Shown here in pieces: positions 11,293 to 23,894 of a DNA stretch of 62,363 bases (position 1 is its first letter; each line of letters starts with the position of its first letter). The notes below the pieces were generated by a model. It was not told the origin of the DNA, did no database searches, and saw only the letters and a program-made list of their open reading frames with translations. Source of the DNA: Syntrophobacterales bacterium. GTDB lineage: Bacteria > Desulfobacterota > Desulfobaccia > Desulfobaccales > 0-14-0-80-60-11. Location of the stretch: the NCBI GenBank assembly GCA_023512475.1, contig JAILZL010000015.1, positions 1 through 62,363 of the forward strand. The letters are read 5' to 3'. Position numbers and translations under genes: made by a program.

Positions 11293-12543
11293 ATGACGTA
11301 TGTGATCATCGGCACCAGCGCCGCAGGACTGGCCGGGGCCGAGACTCTCCGCCGCCTCGACCCGAAGGCCCGCATCACCCTCATCAGCGACGAAAGCCAC
11401 CTGCCATACAGCCGGCCCCTGCTCACGTATCTTCTGGGCCGGGAGACCACCCGGGAGAAACTGTTTCTCCGCTCCCTGGATTACTTCCGGGAGTGGGGCT
11501 TTGAGACCCTCCTGGGCACCCCCGTCACCCGGGTGGATCCCGGAGCCCATGAGGTGCACCTGGCGGACGGCCGGGCCCTTCCCTATGACCGCCTCCTCAT
11601 CGCCTCCGGGGCCAAACCCAGGCTGCCGCCGATTCCCGGCCTGGAGCTTTCCGGGGTCTTCACCCTCCGTCATCTGGCGGATGTGGAGCGGCTGGAGCGC
11701 CATCTGGCCCACGCCCGGCGGGTAGCGGTGGTGGGGGCCGGCGCGGTGGGTCTCAAGGCCGCGGATGCCCTGGCCCACCGGGGGCTGGCGGTGGACCTCC
11801 TGGCCCGGGGGGCCCAGCCCCTCTCCAAAGTCCTGGACCAGGTGAGCGCCCGGCTGCTGATGGAGGCCATCGCCCGGCTGGGGATCAGCCTGCACCTGAA
11901 TTCCTGGCCCACCGCGGTGGTGGGGAACGGCGGCCGGGTCACCGCGATGGCCCTGAATGACGGCCGGGAACTGCCCACGGACGCCGTCCTCTTCTCCGTG
12001 GGGGTGGCCCCTCGGGTGGAATTCCTGGCCGGCACGACCCTCGCCGCCCCGGAGGGCATCCCGGTGGATGAGCATCTCCAGACCGGAGATCCGGACATCT
12101 TCGCCGCCGGGGATTGCGTCCTGCCCCGGCATCTCCTCACCGGCGCACCCGCGGCCTTTCATATCTGGCCCGCGGCGGTGGCCCAGGGGGAGGTGGCGGG
12201 CGCCAACCTGGCCGGCGCCGCCCGCCGCTACGACGGCATCCTCCCCATGAACAGCATCTCCCTGAGGGGATGCCGGATCATCACCGGCGGCCACCTCACC
12301 CCCGACACCCCGGAGGGGGAGATCTTTGAGGAGCTGGACGCCACCACCGGCCGCTTCAAGCGCCTGGTCTTCGATCAGGGCCGCCTGGTGGGCGCCACCC
12401 TGGTGGGGGAGGTGCGCCACGCCGGCATCTACTTCCGGCTCATCGCCAACCGGACGCCGGTGAAGGACCTGCCCGTGGATCCCCGCTCGCCCCACTTTCA
12501 CCCGGGGCGCTTGTGGGCCCGGCCCCTGCCCGGGGCGGCCTGA
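11293..12543 (+). CDS. NAD(P)/FAD-dependent oxidoreductase (FNOR type)
   Basis: The 416-residue flavoprotein has two nucleotide-binding folds: the FAD site YVIIGTSAAGLAGAETLRR at the N-terminus and the NAD site RVAVVGAGAVGLKAADAL at about residue 145, followed by DIFAAGDCV, the second FAD contact. It resembles NADH:rubredoxin oxidoreductases and the FNOR proteins found beside CooF-type ferredoxins. It most likely passes electrons between NAD(P)H and the iron-sulfur protein encoded 47 bases downstream. There is no Shine-Dalgarno; a -10 box 6 bases upstream suggests a leaderless message. Confidence 0.9.
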   Translation: MTYVIIGTSAAGLAGAETLRRLDPKARITLISDESHLPYSRPLLTYLLGRETTREKLFLRSLDYFREWGFETLLGTPVTRVDPGAHEVHLADGRALPYDRLLIASGAKPRLPPIPGLELSGVFTLRHLADVERLERHLAHARRVAVVGAGAVGLKAADALAHRGLAVDLLARGAQPLSKVLDQVSARLLMEAIARLGISLHLNSWPTAVVGNGGRVTAMALNDGRELPTDAVLFSVGVAPRVEFLAGTTLAAPEGIPVDEHLQTGDPDIFAAGDCVLPRHLLTGAPAAFHIWPAAVAQGEVAGANLAGAARRYDGILPMNSISLRGCRIITGGHLTPDTPEGEIFEELDATTGRFKRLVFDQGRLVGATLVGEVRHAGIYFRLIANRTPVKDLPVDPRSPHFHPGRLWARPLPGAA

Positions 12544-12590
12544 CGGACACGGGGCGGGGTCCCCCCGTCCCCCGTTAAGGAGGAAACCGC

Positions 12591-13172
12591 ATGAAGACCG
12601 TCATCGTCCGGCCGGAGCGCTGTGTGGGCTGCCTGCAGTGCCGCCTGGCCTGTGCGGTGGAACATTCCCAGAGCAAAGACCTGGTCGCTGCCTTGGGGGA
12701 GGCCTGGCGCCCCGTGGCCCGCATTGCCGTCTATCCCGGGGGCCGGCACCTCTCCTTTCCCAACAAGTGCCGGCACTGCGATCCGGCCCCCTGTGAGGCG
12801 GTGTGCATTGCCGGGGCCATCCGCCGCAACCCCGCCCGGGGTACCACCGACATCGACCCGGTCCGCTGCATCAACTGCGGCATGTGCGCCATGGCCTGCC
12901 TCTTCGGGGTGCTCACCTTTGCCCCCACGCCCCAGGCCCCGGAGCGCCGGGCCGTGGCCCTGAAGTGCGACCACTGCCCGGACCGGCAGGCCCAGGGCCG
13001 TCCGCCCGCCTGCGTGGAGGCCTGCAAGGTGGGGGCCCTGAATTATGGCGAGCCGGCCGCGGAGATGGCCGCCAAAGGGCGGTTTCTGGCCCAGGCCTTT
13101 TTTGCCGCCTCCCAGGGCGCCAGCGAAAGTCCGGTGCCGGATAGCATTCGTCTCTGGCGCCAGCTGGGGTAA
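12591..13172 (+). CDS. CooF-like 4Fe-4S ferredoxin subunit
   Basis: The 193-residue protein carries four cysteine clusters typical of the CooF/HycB family of multi-cluster electron carriers: CVGCLQCRLAC (residues ~11-21), CRHCDPAPCEAVC, CINCGMCAMAC and CDHCPDR...PACVEAC. It starts at an ATG with a strong AAGGAGG. CooF normally wires a CO dehydrogenase (CooS) to a hydrogenase or to an FNOR flavoprotein. Here the flavoprotein is immediately upstream but no cooS is present on either side, so the electron donor is unknown. No signal peptide, so it is cytoplasmic. Confidence 0.9.
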   Translation: MKTVIVRPERCVGCLQCRLACAVEHSQSKDLVAALGEAWRPVARIAVYPGGRHLSFPNKCRHCDPAPCEAVCIAGAIRRNPARGTTDIDPVRCINCGMCAMACLFGVLTFAPTPQAPERRAVALKCDHCPDRQAQGRPPACVEACKVGALNYGEPAAEMAAKGRFLAQAFFAASQGASESPVPDSIRLWRQLG

Positions 13173-13189
13173 TGGGGTATAATCGAGTG

Positions 13190-13513
13190 TAAGTCGCGGT
13201 TCCCGGGAAAAGACCGCCGCGGCATGTGAGCTTCCACCGCTACCAACGCCCGCGGGCGTTCGGCCATCGGCCCCCGGAGACGGCCGGCACCGCCGGTCAG
13301 ACGGGGAGGCCGAAATCTCGGGAGGAAGGAGGTACCTGCTGCATGACACACAACCAACCGAGGTGTACCGGGTAGGACGCGGTCTCGTGGATCGGTAGCC
13401 GCAGCCGGCTCCCTGGCGGAGCCCGCAGGCGGCCGCCGGTCGGGATGAACTCTCATCCGCATGCGACAATGTCATCGGGACAGCCGGCGGGTACCTCCCC
13501 GCCGGTTGTTTTT
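13190..13513 (+). ncRNA. Candidate free-standing structured RNA, family not recognised
   Basis: A perfect TATAAT lies at 13178-13183 and an intrinsic terminator at 13484-13513, framing ~320 bases with no credible protein. The interior is rich in inverted repeats: CGGTT/GACCG (about 13196-13216), AACGCCCGCGGGCGTT (a perfect palindrome near 13247), and GGATGA/TCATCC (about 13443-13458). GTCGC at the 5' end (13193-13197) can pair with GCGAC at 13463-13467, closing the whole molecule. I checked by eye for RNase P (GAGGAAAGTCC, ACAGAA), tmRNA ends, SRP RNA apical loop, 6S and common riboswitch cores and found none. Several GGA triplets suggest a CsrA-binding RNA as one alternative. It could also be an extended rng leader, but the terminator argues against that. 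Confidence 0.5.
13484..13513 (+). terminator. Intrinsic terminator ending the candidate RNA
   Basis: CCGGCGGG and CCCGCCGG form an 8-bp stem around a short loop (13484-13505), followed by TTGTTTTT. It is one of the clearest terminators in the window. Confidence 0.8.
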
Positions 13514-13590
13514 GCCGAGTCTCCCCAGGCTCCGTCTCCCTCCTCTTTTTCCTGATGACCGCCTCAGGTTCTGCCAGGGGGAAACAATCC

Positions 13591-13619
13591 TTGACATTGA
13601 ACGGCAAAAATGCTAAACA
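13591..13619 (+). promoter_or_regulatory. Sigma-70-type promoter for the RNase E/G gene
   Basis: A perfect TTGACA at 13591-13596 is followed after exactly 17 bases by TAAACA at 13614-13619. The flanking sequence is AT-rich in an otherwise GC-rich region. The transcript would have a ~195-base leader before the gene start at 13822, a feature often used for RNase E autoregulation. Confidence 0.6.
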
Positions 13620-13821
13620 GAAGGGGTAAGATATTAAAAACAATAAAAATTTTTCTCAGAGGGGCTATGCCGGCACCTGCGCTGCGACCCCCCGTCCTGC
13701 ACCCCCCGCCTCAGCCCGCCCTTTGTTGTGTGTCATCGGTTCTGTCAATGAGCATGAGGTCGCCGGCTCCCCGCGGCCCGGCGACCCATCCGGAGCAGAC
13801 CTCTGGCTCCCCGGGGGACTC

Positions 13822-15525
13822 ATGAGCCCGACCCGCAAGATGCTCATCAATGCCGCCGATCCGGAGGAGTTCCGGGTGGCCATCCTGGAGGAAGGCGTCC
13901 TGACGGATTTCGCCCTCGAGGCCTCCCAGCGGGAATCCACCAAGGGCAACATCTACAAGGGGGTGGTGGCCAACATCGAGCCCAGCCTGCAGGCCGCCTT
14001 CGTCAATTACGGCGGGGCCCGCCACGGCTTTCTGCCCCTGTCGGAGGTCCACCCGGACTACTACCAGCAAAAAGGGCCGGACAAGGGCAAGATCCGCATT
14101 CAGCAGGCCCTGCGCAAGGGCCAGGAGCTCATCGTCCAGGTGGTGAAGGAGGAGAGCGCCACCAAGGGGGCCTACCTCACCACCTACATCTCCCTCCCCG
14201 GCCGCTATCTGGTGCTTTTGGTGAAGCAGAGCCACCTGGGCATCTCCCGCAAGATCGACAAGGAGGAGGAGCGCCAGCGCCTCAAGGAGCTGGCCCAGGA
14301 GCTGGGGCTGCCGCCGGACATGGGCCTCATTGTCCGCACCGTGGGCACCGAGGGCGGCAAGCGCAACCTGGCCAAAGACCTGAACTACCTCCTCAAGCTG
14401 TGGGCCGACATCCAGGAGGCGGCCAGGCAGCCGGCCCCCTGTCTGCTGCACAAGGATCTGGACCTCATCACCCGTACCGTGCGGGACTATTTCACCACCG
14501 ATGTCAAGACCATCCTGGTGGACGACAAGGAGGTCTATCAGCAGCTCAAGGATTTCCTCAAGGTCATCGCGCCCCACCAGGTGTCGGTGCTCAAGCTCTA
14601 TCAGGACAAAAAGCCGCTGTTTGTGCGCTATCAGATCGAGGACCAGATCGAGCGCCTCTACGCCGAGCGGGTGCCGCTCAAGTCCGGGGGCTCCATCGTC
14701 ATCAACCAGACGGAGGCCCTGGTGGCCATAGACGTGAACTCCGGCCGCTGTCTGGGGCAGAAGGAGCTGGAGGAGACGGCCTTCAAGACCAATCTGGAGG
14801 CGGCGGAGGAGATCGCCCGGCAACTGAGGCTGCGGGACCTGGGGGGGCTGATTGTCATTGATTTCATCGACATGCGGGACAAGAAGCATGCCAAGGAGGT
14901 GGAGCGGGCCCTGCGCCAGGCCATGAAGAGCGACAAGGCCCGGGTGACCGTGGGCCACCTCTCCAAGTTCGGCCTCCTGGAGCTCTCCCGGCAGCGCATC
15001 AAGCCCGCGGCGGAGACCACCGCCTTCGTGCCCTGCAGCGCCTGCCAGGGGAAGGGCCGGGTGCGCTCGGTCCCCTCCCTGGCGGCGGGCCTGCTCAGGC
15101 AGCTCAGCCGGGATCTGCCCGGCCAGCCGCTGCAGGAGGTGCGCATCACCGCGCCCGAGGAGGTGGCCGCCTTCCTCCTCAACCGCAAACGCCGGGAGCT
15201 GGTGGCCCTGGAGGAGGAGCACCACCTGCACCTGGTCATCACCCCCCGGCAGGGCGGGCCCCTGGATGAGATCCAGGTGGAGTACCTCCGCCGGGAGACG
15301 CCGGAGGCCCCGGCCCCCAAGGCGGAGCGCCCGGAGGAGGCCCCGGAGAAGGCGGCGGGGGAGGAGGCGGCCGAGACGTCCGCCCCGAAAGCCCGGAAGA
15401 GCTCCCGGCGCCGCCGCCGGAGAAGCGACAAAAAGGAGCAGAAAAGTGCGCAGTCAGCTGATGAAAGCGGGATTGGAGAAGTATCCCCACCGCTCCCTGC
15501 TGAAAGCCATGGGGCTGACGGATGA
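13822..15525 (+). CDS. rng: Ribonuclease E/G family endoribonuclease
   Basis: The enzyme cuts single-stranded RNA in mRNA turnover and rRNA maturation. The 567-residue protein has an S1 RNA-binding domain (residues ~35-125), the DNase I-like catalytic core with the two metal-binding motifs [11 protein letters not shown] and [11 protein letters not shown], and the zinc-link cysteines in CSACQGKGR (~415). The C-terminal ~70 residues are Ala/Glu-rich then strongly basic ([12 protein letters not shown]), probably an RNA- or membrane-contacting tail; there is no long RNase E scaffold. The ATG at 13822 follows GGGGGA; earlier in-frame codons do not look like the family. Its last 80 bases overlap the start of ilvD in another frame. 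Confidence 0.93.
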   Translation: MSPTRKMLINAADPEEFRVAILEEGVLTDFALEASQRESTKGNIYKGVVANIEPSLQAAFVNYGGARHGFLPLSEVHPDYYQQKGPDKGKIRIQQALRKGQELIVQVVKEESATKGAYLTTYISLPGRYLVLLVKQSHLGISRKIDKEEERQRLKELAQELGLPPDMGLIVRTVGTEGGKRNLAKDLNYLLKLWADIQEAARQPAPCLLHKDLDLITRTVRDYFTTDVKTILVDDKEVYQQLKDFLKVIAPHQVSVLKLYQDKKPLFVRYQIEDQIERLYAERVPLKSGGSIVINQTEALVAIDVNSGRCLGQKELEETAFKTNLEAAEEIARQLRLRDLGGLIVIDFIDMRDKKHAKEVERALRQAMKSDKARVTVGHLSKFGLLELSRQRIKPAAETTAFVPCSACQGKGRVRSVPSLAAGLLRQLSRDLPGQPLQEVRITAPEEVAAFLLNRKRRELVALEEEHHLHLVITPRQGGPLDEIQVEYLRRETPEAPAPKAERPEEAPEKAAGEEAAETSAPKARKSSRRRRRRSDKKEQKSAQSADESGIGEVSPPLPAESHGADG

Positions 15526-17104
15526 GGAGATCGACCGGCCCCTCATCGGGATTGCCAATTCCTTCAACGAACTCATTCCCGGCCACATCCATCTGGACAA
15601 GATCACCCAGGCGGTGGCCGCGGGGGTGCGTCTGGCCGGGGGCACGCCCCTGCAGTTCGGGGTCATCGGGGTGTGCGACGGCCTGGCCATGCACCATGAG
15701 GGGATGAAATACTCCCTGGCCTCCCGGGAACTCATCGCCGACTCCATCGAAATCATGGCCATGGCCCATCCCTTTGACGGCCTGGTGCTGGTGGCCAACT
15801 GCGACAAGATCGTGCCGGGCATGCTCATGGCCGCCCTGCGCCTGAACCTCCCCGCCCTGCTGGTGAGCGGCGGCCCCATGCTGGCGGGCCGCTTCCAGGG
15901 CCGGGCGGTGGACCTCATCAGCGTCTTTGAGGGCGTGGGCGCGGTCAAGGCGGGGCGCCTGAGCGAGGCGGAATTGGCGGAGCTGGCGGAGGCGGCCTGC
16001 CCGGGCTGCGGCTCCTGCGCCGGCATGTTCACCGCCAATTCCATGAACTGCCTGTCGGAGGCCATCGGCCTGGCCCTGCCGGGAAACGGCACCCTGATGG
16101 CGGTCTCCGCCGCCCGCTACCGCCTGGCCAAACGGGCGGGGCTGACCATCATGCAGCTGGTGGAGAAAGGCCTCACCCCCCGGCAGATCGCCACCCGTGC
16201 GGCCTTTGAGAACGCCATCGCGGTGGACATGGCCCTGGGCTGCTCCACCAACACGGTGCTGCACGTGCCGGCCATCGCCCACGAGGCGGGAATTGAGCTC
16301 CCCCTGTCCCTGTTCAACGAGATCAGCGCCCGCACCCCGCATTTGGCCCACCTGAGCCCCAGCGGCCCCCACCACCTGGAGGATCTGGACGCGGCCGGGG
16401 GCGTGCCGGCGGTGCTGAAGCAGCTGCTGGACGCCGGCTTGGTCGCCGGCACCCCCCTGACCTGCACCGGCAAAACCGTGGCCGAGAATCTGGCAGGGGT
16501 GACGGTCAGGGATCCGGAAGTCATCCGGCCCCTTTCCCGGCCCTACCACCGGGAGGGCGGCATTGCCATCCTCTCCGGCAACCTGTCCCCCGAGGGCGCG
16601 GTGGTGAAGCAGTCGGCGGTGGCCCCGGAGATGCTGGTGAATGAAGGCCCGGCCCGGGTCTTCGACAGCGAGGAGGCGGCCACCCAGGCCATCCTGGGCG
16701 GGGCCATCCGACCCGGGGACATCGTGGTCATCCGGTATGAAGGCCCCAAAGGCGGGCCCGGAATGCGGGAGATGCTCACCCCGACGAGCGCCATCGCTGG
16801 CATGGGCCTGGACAAAAAGGTGGCCCTGCTCACCGACGGGCGCTTCAGCGGCGGCACCCGGGGCGCGGCCATCGGGCATATCTCCCCGGAGGCGGCGGAG
16901 GGCGGCCCCATCGCCCTGGTTGAGGAGGGGGACCGCATCCGCATCGACATCCCGGGAAAGACCCTGACCCTCCTGGTGGACGAGACCGAACTGGCCGCCC
17001 GCCGGGCCCGCTGGCAGCCGCCGGAGCCCAAGATCAGCCACGGCTACCTGGCCCGCTACGCCCGGCTGGTGAGCTCCGGCAGCACCGGGGCGGTCTGCCG
17101 CTGA
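15446..17104 (+). CDS. ilvD: Dihydroxy-acid dehydratase
   Basis: IlvD dehydrates dihydroxy acids to 2-keto acids in valine, leucine and isoleucine synthesis, using an iron-sulfur cluster. The 552-residue protein has the cluster and catalytic motifs [28 protein letters not shown] and [20 protein letters not shown]. The start is GTG at 15446: AAGGAG lies 8 bases upstream, and the resulting N-terminus ([18 protein letters not shown]) matches the family, whereas the next ATG (15461) has no ribosome site. That puts the start 80 bases inside the RNase E/G gene, so the two are probably co-transcribed. Confidence 0.95.
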   Translation: MRSQLMKAGLEKYPHRSLLKAMGLTDEEIDRPLIGIANSFNELIPGHIHLDKITQAVAAGVRLAGGTPLQFGVIGVCDGLAMHHEGMKYSLASRELIADSIEIMAMAHPFDGLVLVANCDKIVPGMLMAALRLNLPALLVSGGPMLAGRFQGRAVDLISVFEGVGAVKAGRLSEAELAELAEAACPGCGSCAGMFTANSMNCLSEAIGLALPGNGTLMAVSAARYRLAKRAGLTIMQLVEKGLTPRQIATRAAFENAIAVDMALGCSTNTVLHVPAIAHEAGIELPLSLFNEISARTPHLAHLSPSGPHHLEDLDAAGGVPAVLKQLLDAGLVAGTPLTCTGKTVAENLAGVTVRDPEVIRPLSRPYHREGGIAILSGNLSPEGAVVKQSAVAPEMLVNEGPARVFDSEEAATQAILGGAIRPGDIVVIRYEGPKGGPGMREMLTPTSAIAGMGLDKKVALLTDGRFSGGTRGAAIGHISPEAAEGGPIALVEEGDRIRIDIPGKTLTLLVDETELAARRARWQPPEPKISHGYLARYARLVSSGSTGAVCR

Positions 17105-17362
17105 CCAGCCGGCCCCCGGGGGAGTGTCGCGCCGCCTTCAACCGCCATCTTGGGTTATCGACGGCACCCCCCGGGCACATGGGAGCACGGGACAGAAAGC
17201 CTGGGGGCGGTCGAGACGCCACCGGCGCCGTGACGATAAAAAAGTCTGCTGAATCAATATGTTAACCTACTTATCGACGGACCGCGGCTCCTTTATGAAC
17301 ACCATCACCTTTTTTCTGAACGAACATAGACACGCCATTCAGAGACGCAGGGGAAATCGACC
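17105..17362. other. Origin-like gap with DnaA-box-like sites upstream of dnaN
   Basis: TTATCGACG occurs twice on the plus strand (17155-17163 and 17271-17279, each followed by G and ACC), and TTATCGTCA once on the minus strand (17239-17231). All differ from the DnaA box TTATCCACA at two or three bases. Between them lies an AT-rich stretch (about 17234-17270) unlike the surrounding GC-rich DNA, and another one (17290-17330) precedes dnaN. Because dnaN and gyrB follow directly, this could be part of the replication origin; dnaA and recF are absent, so it may be only a dnaN promoter region. Confidence 0.35.
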
Positions 17363-20946
<3,584 letters not shown>

Positions 20947-21072
20947 CATGAGACTGGCACCTGAAGCCGCCGGGGAAGGGGTCGGGGAGCGATGGCCCCT
21001 CCCCCCTCCGGGGGGACCGGGGCAAGGCGGGCTCCCGCGAGCCCCCTCACATATCAGAAAGGAGCACACGCC

Positions 21073-21534
21073 ATGGCTGCCCAACGGAAAGCGAAATTCA
21101 AAATTTATGTGACCCGCCGGGAGATGCTCTATGTGGGCGACCAGCCGGATCATACCCTGATGCTCACGGAAATGGAGGGGGAACCCCTGGAATACAGCCC
21201 CGGGGTGGCCGGAGAGTTCGTCTCCCGCCGCAGCGTCGGCTTCCATGACCGCGTCAAGGGGGAGGGCCCCATGCAGGGCTATGCCGTCACCCACTATGAA
21301 TACGGGGCGGTCTTCTCCCGCTTTGAAGGCGAGCGCAAGGGCGGGGTCACCTCCGGCACCTGGCGGGCTTACAAGGGCACCGGCAAGCTGGCGGGCATCA
21401 CCGGCACCGGCACCTTTACGGTCAAACCCTCGGACCGGCCCAATGAATACATCCTGGAGATGGAGGGCACCTACGACCTGTCCGGCGCCGGACAGCCGGC
21501 GGCGCCGGCGGGCGGCCATGGCCACGGCCACTGA
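21073..21534 (+). CDS. Small beta-barrel-like protein with histidine-rich tail
   Basis: I do not recognise a specific function. The 153-residue protein is rich in predicted beta strands and ends with a metal-binding-looking GGHGHGH. The pattern (GTWRAYKGTGKLAGITGTGTF) resembles DUF3224/allene-oxide-cyclase-like barrel proteins, which are eight-stranded binding barrels, but that is a weak guess. There is no signal peptide. AAAGGAG precedes the ATG at good spacing. It lies 126 bases after gyrB and 15 bases before a zinc-ribbon protein. Confidence 0.75.
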   Translation: MAAQRKAKFKIYVTRREMLYVGDQPDHTLMLTEMEGEPLEYSPGVAGEFVSRRSVGFHDRVKGEGPMQGYAVTHYEYGAVFSRFEGERKGGVTSGTWRAYKGTGKLAGITGTGTFTVKPSDRPNEYILEMEGTYDLSGAGQPAAPAGGHGHGH

Positions 21535-21549
21535 AGGAGGTGATGGGAC

Positions 21550-21906
21550 GTGGGGCGCTGTGAGCGCTGCGGCAGTGCCTGCGAGCCCGAGGAACTTCGG
21601 GAGCGGGGCGGGCAGCACCTCTGCGAGGACTGCTTCCTCGAGGTCGCCAGCGAGGTGAAGACCTGCGACCCCTGGGCGGTGCACCTGGCCAAAAGCGACA
21701 AGGGCCGGGGCGCCATGACCCTCACGCCCCTGCAGGAGCGGCTCTATGAGCTGGTGAAATCTCAGGGGGAGATCAGCATTCCGGAGGCCTGCCGACAGTT
21801 GGGCCTGGAAGAGGCGGCCCTGCGCCGGGAGTTTGCCACCTTGCGCCACCTGGAGCTGCTGCGGGCCACCAAACGCGGCACCGAGGTGCATCTGACCCTC
21901 TTCTGA
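21550..21906 (+). CDS. Zinc-ribbon/winged-helix small protein
   Basis: The 118-residue protein has an N-terminal zinc ribbon with two CxxC pairs (CERCGSAC and CEDC, residues ~4-28) and a C-terminal winged-helix-like segment (about 55-118: LTPLQERLYELVKSQGEISIPEACRQLGL). It starts with GTG at 21550, preceded by a perfect AAGGAGGTGA. This suggests a small DNA-binding regulator; its target is unknown. It sits 15 bases after the histidine-tailed protein, so the two are probably co-expressed. Confidence 0.82.
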   Translation: MGRCERCGSACEPEELRERGGQHLCEDCFLEVASEVKTCDPWAVHLAKSDKGRGAMTLTPLQERLYELVKSQGEISIPEACRQLGLEEAALRREFATLRHLELLRATKRGTEVHLTLF

Positions 21907-22030
21907 GGCGGGGGAGGAAATGCCCTTTCCCCGCCGCTGACTGTGCTCTCCTGCCCGTTTCCGGAGGTGAGGACCTGGGGGAGGAGGTGGGGGCCGCCGG
22001 CTCCTGACCCCTCCCCCTCCTTCTTGATCC

Positions 22031-22585
22031 ATGGGCACCGCTCCTCAGGATCTGGATTATGCCCTCCTCCGGCGGGTGGCGAAGGGAGAGGAGGCGGCGT
22101 TGGCGGAGCTCTTCCGGCGGCACCAGGGGCGGCTCTACACCGTGGCCTATCGCCTGCTCCGGGACCCCCAGGAAGCGGAGGACGCCCTGCAGGAAGTGAT
22201 GCTCAAGGTCTATCAGCATGCCGCCTCCTTTGAACCCAAGGCCACGGTGGCGGCCTGGCTGAGCCGCATCACCGCCAACCATTGTCTGAACCGCCTGCGG
22301 GGGCGGCCCAGCCTGGAGTCCCTGGATGAGGAGGGGGCGCCCCTGGCGCAGGATCCCGGCCCCACCCCCTTGCAGGCCCTGGAGGAGGCGGATCTCTCCC
22401 GGCGGCTGGAGGAGCTCCTGGACGCCCTGCCGGAAAACCAGCGCCGGGCCCTGGTGCTGAAGCAGTTCGGCGGCCTTACCTATGCCGAGATCGGCGAGGT
22501 CCTGGGGGTGAGCGCCCAGGCGGTGGACGGCCTCATCAAACGGGCCCGGCAGAGCCTGAGAAAGGCCCTGGCGGATTATCTCTAA
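22031..22585 (+). CDS. ECF-type RNA polymerase sigma factor
   Basis: The 184-residue protein is a sigma-70 family factor of the extracytoplasmic-function type, with region 2 (ELFRRHQGRLYTVAYRLLRD ... AEDALQEVMLKVY, residues ~25-75) and region 4 (LPENQRRALVLKQFGGLTYAEIGEVLGVS, ~125-165). It would direct RNA polymerase to a specific set of promoters. No anti-sigma gene follows: the next gene, 142 bases on, is an ABC permease. No clear Shine-Dalgarno precedes the ATG. Confidence 0.93.
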   Translation: MGTAPQDLDYALLRRVAKGEEAALAELFRRHQGRLYTVAYRLLRDPQEAEDALQEVMLKVYQHAASFEPKATVAAWLSRITANHCLNRLRGRPSLESLDEEGAPLAQDPGPTPLQALEEADLSRRLEELLDALPENQRRALVLKQFGGLTYAEIGEVLGVSAQAVDGLIKRARQSLRKALADYL

Positions 22586-22727
22586 GGGTGCAGGGCCGCC
22601 GGGGACCGCCATCCCGGCGCTGCGGCCTCCAGGACGCCGGACTCCGCCCCCGGCTCCCCCGTCGGCCCGAGGTCCGGGGCAGAGCCTCCCCAGGTGGATT
22701 TTGCCTCCCCGAGAGGTACGTGCGGCC

Positions 22728-23894
22728 ATGGCCATCCCCTTGTCTTACAGCTACCGCAATCTCTTGGCCCGGCGGCTCACCAGCTTTCTCACCGCCGCCG
22801 GCATGGCGCTGGTGGTCTTTGTCTTTGCCGCCGCCCTGATGCTCACCGAAGGGCTCCGGCGGACCCTGGTGGCCACCGGCTCCCGGGACAACGCCGTGGT
22901 GCTTCGGGCCGGAAGCGAAACCGAGGTACAAAGCGTCATTGACCGCACCCAGGCGGGCATCGTCCTGGCGAGCCCGGAGATCGCCACCGGCGCCGCCGGC
23001 CGCCTGGGGGCGGCGGAGGCCATCGTGCTCATCAATCTGCCCAAGCGCCTCACCGGCCGGCCGGCCAACGTCATGATCCGGGGGGCCCAGCTCCCGGCGT
23101 CGCTGGCGGTGCGCCGGGAGGTGAAGCTGAGGGACGGGCGCTGGTTTCGGCCCGGCAGCAACGAACTGGTGGTGGGTCAGCAGGTGGCCGAACGCTTCCA
23201 GAACGCCGCCCTGGGGGGCGTGCTGCGCTTTGCCATGCGGGACTGGCAGGTGGTGGGGGTGTTCGACGCCGGCAACACCGGCTTCGCCTCGGAGATCTGG
23301 GGCGACGGGGAGCAGCTCCTCCAGGCCTTCCGGCGCACCGCCTTTTCCAGTGTCATCGTGCGCCTGCGGCAGCCCGGGGACTTTGAGGCCCTCAAAACCC
23401 GGCTGGAAACCGACCCCCGCCTGCCGGTGCAGGTGCGGCGGGAGGTGGAGTTTTACGAAGCCCAGTCCCGGCGGCTGGCGGACTTCATCCGGCTCCTGGG
23501 CCTGGTCCTCACCGCCATCTTCGGGCTGGGCGCAGTCCTGGGGGCCATGGTTACCATGTACGCCCAGGTGGGCACCCGGGTGAGCGAGATCGGCACCCTC
23601 AGGGCCCTGGGTTTTCTGCGGCGGGACATCCTCCTGGCCTTCCTGGTGGAATCCGCCCTCCTGGGGCTCTCGGGCTGGCTTCTGGGCCTGCTCCCCGCCT
23701 CCCTCCTCAACTTCTATACCCTCTCCACCGTCAACTGGGCCAGCTTCGCCGAGCTCACCTTCCGCTTCACCCTCACCGGGGGCATCGTCCTGAAAAGTCT
23801 GGCCTTTGGAGTGGGGATGGGACTGCTGGGGGGGCTTCTCCCCGCCATCAAGGCGGCCCGTCTGCCCCTGATCGAGGCCCTGCGGGCGCAATGA
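22728..23894 (+). CDS. ABC transporter permease, FtsX/MacB type
   Basis: The 388-residue inner-membrane protein has the MacB/LolC layout: one N-terminal membrane segment (residues ~15-45), a ~220-residue periplasmic domain, and three C-terminal membrane segments in the FtsX-like domain (about 260-385, with GTLRALGFLRRDILLAFLVESALLG). Such permeases need an ATPase partner for lipoprotein export or mechanotransmission. No ATP-binding gene or second permease lies beside it, which is unusual. I chose the ATG at 22728; a TTG nine codons earlier is possible. It may share a transcript with the sigma factor. Confidence 0.88.
   Translation: MAIPLSYSYRNLLARRLTSFLTAAGMALVVFVFAAALMLTEGLRRTLVATGSRDNAVVLRAGSETEVQSVIDRTQAGIVLASPEIATGAAGRLGAAEAIVLINLPKRLTGRPANVMIRGAQLPASLAVRREVKLRDGRWFRPGSNELVVGQQVAERFQNAALGGVLRFAMRDWQVVGVFDAGNTGFASEIWGDGEQLLQAFRRTAFSSVIVRLRQPGDFEALKTRLETDPRLPVQVRREVEFYEAQSRRLADFIRLLGLVLTAIFGLGAVLGAMVTMYAQVGTRVSEIGTLRALGFLRRDILLAFLVESALLGLSGWLLGLLPASLLNFYTLSTVNWASFAELTFRFTLTGGIVLKSLAFGVGMGLLGGLLPAIKAARLPLIEALRAQ

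Noticed and set aside
13043-13462. 139-codon minus-strand open frame crossing the candidate structured RNA
   Set aside because: It runs out of the ferredoxin gene's complement, lacks domain features and a ribosome site, and would overlap the terminator-framed RNA.
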